From Owenia fusiformis (taxonomy: Eukaryota; Annelida; Polychaeta; Sabellida; Oweniidae): a stretch of DNA of 64,000 bases. The stretch is from contig CAIIXF020000007.1 of assembly GCA_903813345.2 (NCBI GenBank), forward strand, positions 15,422,714-15,486,713, in the 5' to 3' direction. A program made the position numbers and the translations under genes. Positions 48,073-60,000 of the stretch are shown piece by piece (the first letter of the stretch is position 1; every line of letters begins with the position of its first letter). Under the pieces are notes generated by a model, which was not told the origin of the DNA, did not search any database, and was given only the letters and a program-made list of their open reading frames with translations.

Positions 48073-51000
48073 ATGGCAAGCTGGTACAACAGGGGGGATA
48101 GGTCCCAAAGGGGCGTGGTAGGTGATCGGGCACTACGGGATAGTAGGTCTGAATCACCTCGTTATTCTCCAACCCGTTCTTCCCCTGGGCCTCAGAGAAC
48201 ATCACAGATGCAGCCAAGAGCATCTCCATCATTAAGAACTGCAGAAAGAGACTCTCCAAATTCAAGGTCTGGTATTGCAGGAAGGGATTCCCCTAGAACA
48301 AGGGATTCCCCCATGACAAGGGATCCTCAGGTAATGAGAGATTCCCCAATGACAAGAGATGCCCCTATGACAAGAACTGGAGAAAGGGATATCCTAATTT
48401 CAAGATCTGGCACTACAGAAAGGATTCCAAATGGAAGAAGGGATGCCCCTATTTCAAGATCTTCAACTAGTGGAAGGGATGCCCCAAGTATGAGGTCTGC
48501 ACCTGCAGGGAGGGATGTCCCTGTAACAAGGTCTTCAACTTCCAGACAATCCCCAGGCAGAGATCCACGTGGGACACCGTATAATACAGGTATGTTATAC
48601 TAACCTGAACCCCTGAACGAACCTATGTTGATGATCTATGTTTTCGTTTTGAAGAAGCCTATATTTATGGCAATGTTGATTAGAATTTTATATCTCAAAA
48701 GCTAGGAAATGTTTGAATATGAATGTCTAGCCAATGTGCATACATTTTACATCAATTTTGCAACCTGGCTTTTTTGCAATCATAATTCATGGATTTCATA
48801 TTCAATAATTGCATTCTTCATGCATTAACAAAATTCATACAACGAGGGAATCATAGAAAAACAATATGAAATGAAATGTATTCGTCAAAGTAAAATTCCA
48901 TGTCTGAGCAATATTTTCAGTCTTGTAGATGGATAAGATATTGCATCATTGATAGTCTTATATCAAGTTGCTCAACCTCCTCTCTCAAGCCCAATAAGTG
49001 CTTCATCTAAAGGGAGGGTGTGTATGGGGGGGGGGGGGGGGTGGGTTACAAAGGCCTGAAGCAAGAGTAAATCCTCATTAACTCACTAAATGCACTACTG
49101 GTGGTGTAAGGTAAATCACCTTGAAGAATTAGGATTAATGAAAGGTGTATTATCCCATCTTACACTTTCTAAAGTTATCTTGATTGATTAAGATGATGTT
49201 ATCCAGGATTTCATAATCTTTTTCTACTTCAGTCAAAAATTAAAGAAGTCCAGCATGTTAACATTCTGAATCAGAGTTCCCATCATCAAACTCTTGAGAA
49301 CAAGTTCTCTCTTCAAGAGATAGTACATGTGGATTGTAGATACTGTATATGCCATAATGATTAATGAAAGTCATCTTACGTGTTTGAACATTGAAATTGA
49401 ATATCTACTCACTGCTGAATTTCTATATTATTTTCATTGACAGTCAAGCACAGCTCACAAGAAAACATATTTATGGGGCATTCATTTTACCATGTAACAT
49501 AGACCTACTTTGGTTGGGCTGTGCAGCAGACTGTCTTACCAATTACTAATGCAATTAAAGTGGAAATGCAAAGAACAGTTAATTACTTTCAGATGGGATT
49601 GGCCAATATATGTGTTATATCCATGCATACTTTAACTTATTATCTTGTTTTTGAAATAGATTAGGTTTAACATGTCTTTACATTGACACAATGCTGTATT
49701 TGTATTGAGACTAAAGTAAAGCTTATCTTCTTATAAGGAGGGGATCAGACCCTTATAATCAGTTATGACAGGTAATTCAGGTGTGTCTCTGAATTACTAC
49801 CACCTTGAGGCCTATAATAGCCTAGTTATAACTATATGTATATAACAGTTCTCTTTTAAAGTTAGTCTTGTACAAGGCCTTGTGACCCGCCCCCGCTGCA
49901 TACCTCCCAACAAGGGAGAAGCTGCTGTGTAGTTAAGTTGTAGGAGGGGGTCACAGGGGCTTGTAGCTAGACTATGGCTGACTATTGAAGAAGTAAAATC
50001 AAACTAAACAAAAGGGTACTAAATAACCCACACATTTCCCCATCATCTGAATGCAAAGGTCCAGACATCATCATGAACTAAGTGGTTGATGTCTGGACCC
50101 CATGTATTTGGAGGATGATTTCTCCTAGTTCAAGGAAGTCAGGGGGATATTAAAATCAGGGGTTTCTTTGTTTTTTAATTCATAATCTGAAAGCATCATG
50201 TTTTTGATTAAAAGGTCAGTCATGCTTAAATTAATAGCATTACCTTATGTTGATGGTTTTAACACATGGACTACTCTCTGGTGCTGTTCTAGGATCCTGA
50301 GATCTCAGACCTACCCAAAATATATCACAACATGCCACATTAGTTTTTTCCCTGATTCAATGTACAGGGTAGGCCAATAAGTTAGATCATTAAAATGCGA
50401 AATTTGAAAAAGTAGTTGATACCTGATATTGACCATCCTATTTATCATAGTTGGTTGTATATATGTATATTTTTAACAAGACCCCTTACGGAAACTGCCA
50501 AGCAATATCTAAACATTAACTAATAGCATAACATGCCCCTCATGGTGCTGTAGGAAATCTGATGCAAACGCAGGGTAGTTTAAACTTTATTGACATGGAT
50601 TTTGGCAATTAGTTAGCAATATATACCCTAGGTCTAAAGTAATTGAGTAACTTACCATTTTGCCAATGATAAACCTTTTGGGCAAAAGCCAATATGAACC
50701 AATGTATTTGTTGACTTACATAAAACAAAAAAATGAAGAGGTTAAATAGGTACTGATCCAAGAAAGATGTTTTGAAGTCCCTAGTTGATGATCGTGATCG
50801 TGATCAAAAGCAATGCCTCCAGCTACGTCATGAATGTTTTGTTATTCGAGTTTGTGTAATTGTTTTTTGCTTGTTGAATTTTTAGAAGAATTTTAGCTCA
50901 GTAATTTCAGCCTTAACTATTGAAATATACTCATATACTGTAGATGTACATGTACAGGGTGTCCAAGAAGTAACGTCAATGACCCTGGCATTTTGTCATT

Positions 51001-54000
51001 TATGCTTCAAATGTCATGAAACTTGGTCAGAATGTTCCTTGTGCATTTATAAATATAAATATGAAGTATGGAGTTACTAGCATTTGATTGGCCGGTTTTA
51101 TGGTTACCATAGTAACACAAGTGCATGGACCCCGGGGCAACTCTGCAATCCGTAAGATCGTTGGAAAATAAAATAACAATAAACACTAGTTTTGAAGTGT
51201 ACATCTTTTATTTATAATACGACCACAAATATAATGTTTTCAACTACACATCATATATTCATAATATAGCTGTTGCTGGCGTTATATTAGTGTTATATTA
51301 ACGTTTATTGAATGTTACTCTACATAATCACCACCAAGTTCCACACATCTCTGGTGTCTCCTTACCCACTCCAAGAAAACTATTGAAACCACCAGATCTC
51401 ATCTCTGCAACGGATGACAGAACAGAGCTCTTAAGTTCCTCATTTGAAGAAAAAGACTGTCCAGCAAGTTTAGCCTTCAGTGCTCCATAAAAGATAGAAG
51501 TCACTAGGGGCCAAACCAGGCGAATATGGAGCTTGTTCAAGTCGGGGTATTCCTAGTATCTCAATTACTTCCATGGTGTTCCTGGCCTTGTGAACAGGGG
51601 CATTGTCCCAGTGCAGTGAAAGGCGCAATCCAGGTATTTTTCTCTTCATTGCTCTATTGAGACAGAGAACATATTATGATGTCATAAAGTACTCCAAAGA
51701 AGTGTTACCATGGTAACTAAACAATAAACAATAAAACCGTTAAGATTTGAAAAAGTCCCAAGACATTGCATTTCATTTTTGCCAAAAGTTTTACCATATA
51801 ATAACCTGATTTACATAATATTTACCAGGTACATTCTGAAGTGCCCCGGGGTTCATGCACTTGTGTTACTATGGCAACCATAAAATCGGCCAATTAAAAG
51901 CCAGTCACTCCATACTTCGTATTTATATGTATAAATGTACAAGGAACATTCTGACCAAGTTTCATGACATTTGAAGCATAAATGACAAAATGCCAGGGTC
52001 ATTGACGTTACTTCTTGGACACCCTGTACAATTAAATTGCATGCTCTTGTTAAGCTTTTACATAACATATTGAAGGCATAGATTAAAGGTTAGTCTTGTA
52101 TCAAGCTCTTTTCCTCATCCTTATTGAAATAAATAGTCAATGAGACCAGATACTTATCGAGAATTGTTCGCCACAAAGGAAAAATTATTTTATATATTTG
52201 ATTCTGATGTAAGATCCAAATCATATTAATGGGCATAGAGGCTCGAGGCAGATGGGTTGGCCTGAAGAAAATGGTTAGGCCCAAAAACAAATTTAAAGTT
52301 TTGTAGGGACTCAACTTGTGGGCCTTTTTGGGGGCTTTTTAGGCCATATAATCAAAAAATTGCTTCTAGATACACCCTGACCCTGCAAATATTTTTATTC
52401 AACGCTATCATTCTTTGCATGTTTCAGGTCCCCCACCTTCAACCCAGAGAGATGATCGATACAGGGACCTTGGCACAAATGTCCAATTTTCAACTTGGGA
52501 AGCGGGTGTTAAAAATGTAAGTACAAGAGTATTACTAAATACTTTAAATAAACACAACACTGAGAACAGTTACAGACTTAATAAGAGTGTTTTAAATACA
52601 GTTCAACCCCTCTGATATAAACATTTGTTGGACTTTGCAAAATTTTGTCAAGTTGAGTAGGGGGATTAGGATTGAGACAATGAGACATGTTTAAAAGAAC
52701 AATAATATTGATAACTATTGAATGAAATATAACATCATAAAACTGGTATTTTAAGTTAAAAGTTCAACTTTTATTCCATGTGTGTTCAAGTTTATAGGTT
52801 TTACTTTATTTCTTCCCTCAAGCATAAATCTCTTAAACATCATCCAACTTCAAGTAGGGAAGTCATAAATTCATATGCCTTATACAAACATAAAATTTCA
52901 TAAACCATATTCCAATACCTTATATTTTGGTGTGTTATACCTTATGTTTTTGGAACCCTTAAACTTTGTACGTATAAACATCCTGCTCTCTGGCATATTA
53001 CCCTATAGTCCAGAGTTATGATTGTTGCCCTCTGACTTGGAAAGACAACTTTACAGTTTTGGTACCAATAAGAACTTACTGACCCTAAAAGTGATTGCCA
53101 TGGCTTTTTGTGAGAGGTTGAATCTAAAATAAATCTATATTCTTCCTGACAGCATACAATTCAATGATCACAATTCTGATTGAGTCCCAAGTGTTGATTA
53201 AACTCAATCTGATTGGAAAGGCTAGATCAGAAGATCAAAGATCAATGTGTGAAGATGGAGCTCTTTTTAAGAGGCAAACTTTTGAAACGGGTAGCAGCAT
53301 ATGGAACTGAATGAATAAATTGGCATGCAACTGGCAATAATCTAAGCTAAGAAGCTTTTAGTTAAAGTTTACATTAACCTTAGTGTAGAATTATCAAAGT
53401 GATACCCTTGACTTTTGCCATATAGATCTAACAGTATAAATAGTCATTATCACTTCCTATGAGTCACAACTTTTAGACTTCTCTGGGAAATGTTTAATAA
53501 ACATCTACACTGTACTTCTATTTTTTTAAAATTTAGGGGCTGTTTTGATTTATTTGGCGGATCAGCCAAATTAAGTAGCCCCCAAATTCCCCTGTAACTT
53601 AATACCATGTAAATTAGTACCATTATGACATTGTAATATTGTCACCAAATTAAGTAGCCGCCAAATGTTCAAAACAGCAAATCCGCCAAAATAAGTAGCG
53701 CCAAATTAAGTAGAAGTACAGTACTATACTGTAAAACAAGACTTTAGGTAACAGGGTGGCCTACTGCAATTAACCACTTGCTATTATTCAGTTGTATGTG
53801 AGAAAAGCCTGAAATGGGATACAAGAAATATAACAAAGAATGTATATCAATTTCTCCAATAGGCAATAGATTTGCAAATTGAGCATCTCCTATTTTCAAA
53901 GATGTATTTTCATTAATTTACATGGGTTATACTTTGATTTTGATCCCCACACATTATGAACATATTTTGGAGAACCTTTTATATCAAACCACTGTCCAAA

Positions 54001-57000
54001 CCCTGCGTGCAGAGTCTAGTTAAACTAAGACGAAGCTCTCTTTTAAGAAGTGAAGTCAAACAAATGCAAAGGGTACACTGTCCTATGTACGAGGGTATAT
54101 CATAAAGTTCTCATAATATCTCTCCAATTTTTTTATTTTTCAATATATTCTGATGAATTTTTCACAGAATGTGTAGTATAGCATGCTGTATTAATCTATC
54201 AAACAATATTTGGTATAACAGAAATATTATTTAAGAAATGGTTGCCATAGTAACCCGAAATCAAGGCACCCGGGGCAAATAAAAAAGTGTGCAAGAATAG
54301 CCCCAACTAACCATGTTTAAATGCATAATAAGTTATCAAATAAGCTATGAAACACATCAAATTGTTAAATGCCATGTGTTCTTGACTGTTTTGAACAATT
54401 ATAATGGTCATGTGAATTGTGTGATCTCATAATGGATGATTGTAATGCTTCATTAGAAGTGTTGTTAGGCACTACAACAGTTTTGTCAAATATTCCAAGG
54501 AAAGTCGATTTTCCCCCTTTAGTTTATCTTTAATATGTTTAGACCACAAATAGGGGGGTAATTTTGTTGATATCTTTGCAACATATTTGTTTTAGATCAT
54601 CTTTAGTATGATCAAATGACTTTTCGAACTTAACCAAACTTTTTGTCAGTATGAATTTTATTTTTCTGATGATCTCTGCACCTATGCATTATCTTACTCT
54701 GTCATTTCTGATCATTAAGTTTTGATTCTCAGAGTCTGGTATCACATCTAATGAAGCATGTAAGCATCCCCTAAGACATCACATAATTCACATGATCAAT
54801 TTATTCTATAGTAAAAGCATTTAACAACATATTTAACATAACATTTTAATGTGTTTGATAATTTATGAGAGTTTATTATGTATGTAAACATGGTTAATTG
54901 AGCTCATTTTCTCAATTATTGTTATTTGCCCCGGGTGCCTTGATTTCCGGTTACTATGGCAACCATTACTTATTTAATTTTTCTGTTATACCAAATATTT
55001 TTTGATAGATTAATACAGTGTTCTATACTGCAGATTTCATGAAAATTTCATTAGAATATATTGAAAAATAAAAAAATTAGAGAGATATTATGAGAACTTT
55101 ATGATATACCCTCGTATGTCTGTCTATTTATGGGAAGGGTTTACAGGGCCTAAGGTCATAGGTGACAATTTTCATACTGGTCACTCTTACACTAAATATG
55201 CTGGTTCAATATTTGATAATAATAGTACAAGGATTGATCCAAAGGTTCTGCCCCTTTAGCTCTAATTCTTATGTTACCACGAGAAGTGGTGACATAGTGT
55301 CTTCAACTTTTTTGTGGATGGTGTTTAGTAGTTGGTTTTCGTTGGTTGGTGGTAGGCATCTGTAACAAATTATAAGCTGGTGACATCCATGTCAATGCCT
55401 TGTTAATATTGTAATAAGTACCAATCAGTTATGTTCCCTCTATTTTTCCAGGTGGTAGATTGGGCAATAGGTCCTGCTGAGAAGTTACTTGCCTCACAGA
55501 AAGGTATTGGTGACTCCTTCCATTCAGCAGATGAACTAAGGAAACAACACGAACAGTTAGAACTGAAATGTGCTGTAAGTTGTTCTGCTAGGCAATTTCC
55601 ATTCATGATTATTTCACGGATCACGAAAGACAATATGAAGAAAGCAGAGACACTATCAATCCGTGAAATTAAGAATCAAATGTTTGATATGGGGTCTGAT
55701 GGGGAGGCATAGTGTTAAATTTAAATGTTACATGTTAAAATTAACAAAATGGCACCACTAATTCTGATACTTTTTGTACACCTTGTTATCAATGTATATT
55801 ATATAATTCAAATATGTATTCCATCTCAAAGTTTTAGTCATTATAAGACATTGTGATACAACTTAATGCATCTTCTTCAGTCAGTTAACTAACAATAAAC
55901 ATTCGCAGTTATTTTTTCTCGTAAAATCATTAGTCTTTTTTACTTGTAGGACAATTATGGTAGATTTGCTGAGCTACGTCATGACACCGAGTCATTGTTA
56001 CAACAGGGACAGTACTCAAGGAACGACATCCTCTCTCAGAGGGACTACATGGACACTGTCTGTAGAAGCCTCGCTACACGTCTCGAGAGGAGACGCAACT
56101 TACTCATTTCATCAGTTAGGTTCCATAGGATAGCGGAAGATGTAAGTTTAAGCAATTTGAAATATTTGTTTTAGCATCAAAGTATATTGTATAGATCTAT
56201 GATCATTCAAGGCATTGTTAATTGGTACATAGCATCTGTATACACATAGGGACATAACAGTCTTAGATTAAGGCTGCAATCTGGGTTGGATATTTTCTAG
56301 TTAATCAAGAAACAACATTGTTTATGTCTGTTGTGAAGAATTAAGCCAAGGTAACCTATTAGACTGACATTAAGTAGCTATTTTGAGAAGAGTAAAGCCC
56401 AAAGTAGACATCTCTGAAAGTTGACCTCATTAAGCATCATTTCCAATATGTTTAGGAATCTTGAATTGTACATTCAGAATTTGGAGCTTCTTAATGATGG
56501 CAATTATGGGGAAATGAGAGGGAGGACTATATTGGACTAAGTACCTTGTATCTTGATGTATGTCTTTCCTAATAATCATAACATTCACTTGGTACCTTCT
56601 TAGTTGATATGATAATGTATATGAAAGGGTATAAGGTACAGTATATCTATAACACATAAAAAGTAGTGGTTTGGCATTGTGCAGTGTATGCACTTTTCCA
56701 TTCGTCAGTTACATTTGATAATTTCAATTTTAGCAGAAACGTGTATAGAAAATGATATTACAATTGGTGAGCTCCTCTTGTGACCAAAATAATCTTTGAA
56801 ATGGTCCTTATTGTCTGGGCCACATGTACACAACTATATAAGTGACTATTTTGTGTTCCAGTTCTCCAAGAAGTTGGATGATTTGCTTGATCTGTTGTGT
56901 TCAGAGATCAACTGTCCTGATGTGGAATCTGCGGAGAGAGCTTTGAGAGAACTAAATGAAAAAATTGATGCAATAAGTAAGTGTACATGCGGCAGCTTGA

Positions 57001-60000
57001 CACAATTGACCCCGGAAGTGATCCCCATGAAATGGAAATCAAACTAAAGAGCAGTAAACCATGATTTGGTTTGATTTCAGTATATTCCCCCTATTTCCAT
57101 TAACTTATATGATGACATCATCTCTCCAAATCTCAGTTTCTTTAATCTTCTAGTAAATGTGACGTTTTATAATAGATGGCATGGTAAAACAAATCCACAG
57201 CATAACATAATGGAATATTTGACTTCAAAACGGAACATTCTTGAGACATGGCAAACACTCAATAAAAATATACAGTGTACTACCAAAAGTTATTTAAAAA
57301 CAGTGAATTGAAATTGTTTGGTTAACAAGATAAAACAGGCGTCTTTTCAAGCATTTTATAACTAAATCAATAAATAAAAGTATTTATATTAATAACTAAT
57401 AAATAATTTACAGACTTGTACTATTTACTGTTTTACATTCCAAATCTATGGAAGTAACATGAAATACAAATTTCAGACTTGTGTGCTAAGCAAATCCTCA
57501 CTGAGGGCCAGAACCTGTTGGACACCATGGCACTCCCAGTGAAGAATGCATTTGGGAAGGACATTACACCAGACTATAGTAGAGAGAGGGCACACGTTCA
57601 GCAGACACTTGATAGCCTTCAAGAAAGAAAAATGAGGTAACTTTGGTATTCTCATCACAATTTTATCAAAATCATATTTTAAAACTCTTTTTTTATTGAG
57701 AAATGTTTAAATTGCCAAAAATAACAATTTGTCCAAAGCTTTCCACAGAACAATCCAAAGTTATGATTTAAGATAATATTGTATTATATGTGATTGTATT
57801 TGCACTTTCAGTTTATGTCATTAAAATCATATCACACAAAGAATACTGTATATTCCTATATTTTTGACTCGCATTTTTGTATGCTTGCAGATGTGATGAG
57901 CTAGCAGATGTGAGAAAATTAAAATTACAGCAGATTCTACAGCTGCGTACCTGTGAGAGAGATGCTGATCAAGTAAGTAGCCCTCAACATAATTTGTGTT
58001 TTCTATTCCCAATGTAAAATAAAAATCAAATGATTCACCAAAGGAAAAGTCTGAGATAAAAGTTGGATATCAATGTTGAATTAAATTATCTGATCACAAA
58101 GGTTTTCCCAATAAGAAAGATGGCAGAGAGCCATGTAGAAATAGGGATAGTTTTGGCATTTTCTGTTGTAAGATTTAGATCTCTTGTGTATAGATGTCTC
58201 ATAAGTCATACTCTCCAAACCAATGCCTCGCCTTGGCTATTCCATTTATCTGTAAACAGCCTTATTTCTGAAATATCAATTTATTTAATTTATCAAATAA
58301 CATTATGATACATACAAATATGATGTGCATTTTTCAGGAATTTTTTGAATGCTAATCATCTGAAAATTGTTTCACTTTTGTAACCATTTGTAGTAACTTA
58401 CCAGTAGTGTTGTCGCGATTTGCCATAATCGTACATCGATGCATCGGCAATTTTCAGTAGTAAACATCGATGCACATCGCGATGCACATCGCGATGTACA
58501 TCGAGAAAAAGTTCGAGAAAAGTGCACTGAAATACCGAACGCTAATGCACTAAAATATCGAACAGAACAAATTAATAAGAGTACGCTGGTACATCCGGGA
58601 ACATAGTAACGGTGAAATGAAAGTAAAGTAATTTTTTAGATTAATGGTTCATTTCGACTAGCTAATTCAGTTTTAAAGCGAAGGAATATCAGAAAACATT
58701 TGAAAATGAAATAAGACATGAAAAAGGTAAGCAAGTTGCGTCAAAATAAGATAAGAAAGGGCGATTTTTAGCAAATTAAAATTTTTTAAAAACATCGATG
58801 TTTTGTTTCAGACATTGTTGCATCGCCAGAACCAGCTTTGGCGATGTATATCGCGATGTATCGATTAATCGCGACAACACTACTTACCAGATGTTGTCAT
58901 TTTGTCATTGCATCTACCTTAAACTCACGTTTGTATCATTCACTTTCAGGCCATAGAGTGGATCCTTGAGCTCTGTGAGGTCATGATAAAATCACATACA
59001 GAGATGGGCAGAGACCCACAGGAATCTCAGACATTGCATAAAGAACACAAAAAGTTTGAGGCAACAGCAAAGGTTTGTTTTCTGTTCTTATCATATTGTT
59101 GCGATTTATATGTTATAAAATGTTTATTCACCATGCAGTAGTTATTATTTTTTAGGGATATTTTATTCTACTTTGGAGTGTTCTTTTTCAAGATGTTAAT
59201 AATGTGCATAATCACATGAAAGACAATATTTATGTGCACTTCGTATTTCAAAAACATCAATTTCTATACAATATTGTGATGTCATGTTTAAGTGATATCT
59301 TTAAAAAAACCATTACAAATTATGTAAATGTCAGATATATTTAAATAGTACAAGTAAATGTTATATTATAATACTTCAATGTTAAATTGGGAAAATACAG
59401 ATACATTAGGCGAGGTGATTGAAATGAATTGCCTTATTGTAATCCTAGGGTACCTATGAGTATGGCAAGCAGCTGCTTCAGGCTGCACTGGTGCTACGTA
59501 GATCGCTGAGGTATGATGTCGCACCCAATAATGAACGTGTTCATAGACTTAATGTTGCCTGGAAGAGATTCTCTATGGGAATCACAGAGAGATCAAATAG
59601 ATTGAGCGTGGCAGCTGCATTCCATAAAAATGCTGATACGGTAAGACATTCTATATTTTATTAATGGTACGTTCACACCAACGGCGCTTTGATGGCGCTT
59701 TAAAGCGGCTTGTAAAGCGGCACCAAAGCGTAACAAAGCTTAATTAAAGCGTCGGGGTCGTAATAGGTCGTAGAAAAGCTCGGGAGTAAAGCGGGATATT
59801 CGGCAAGAGCGCTAAAAAATTTAAACTGTTTAAGCGTTCGCACCAGCGGCGCTTTGATGGCGCTTTAAAGCGGATTGTAAAGCGGCACCAAAGCGTAACA
59901 AAGCTTGATTAAAGCGTCGGGATCGTAATAGGTCGTAGAAAAGTTCGGAGTAAAGCGGGATATTCGGCAAGAGCGCCAAAAAATGTTAAACTGTTTAAAA

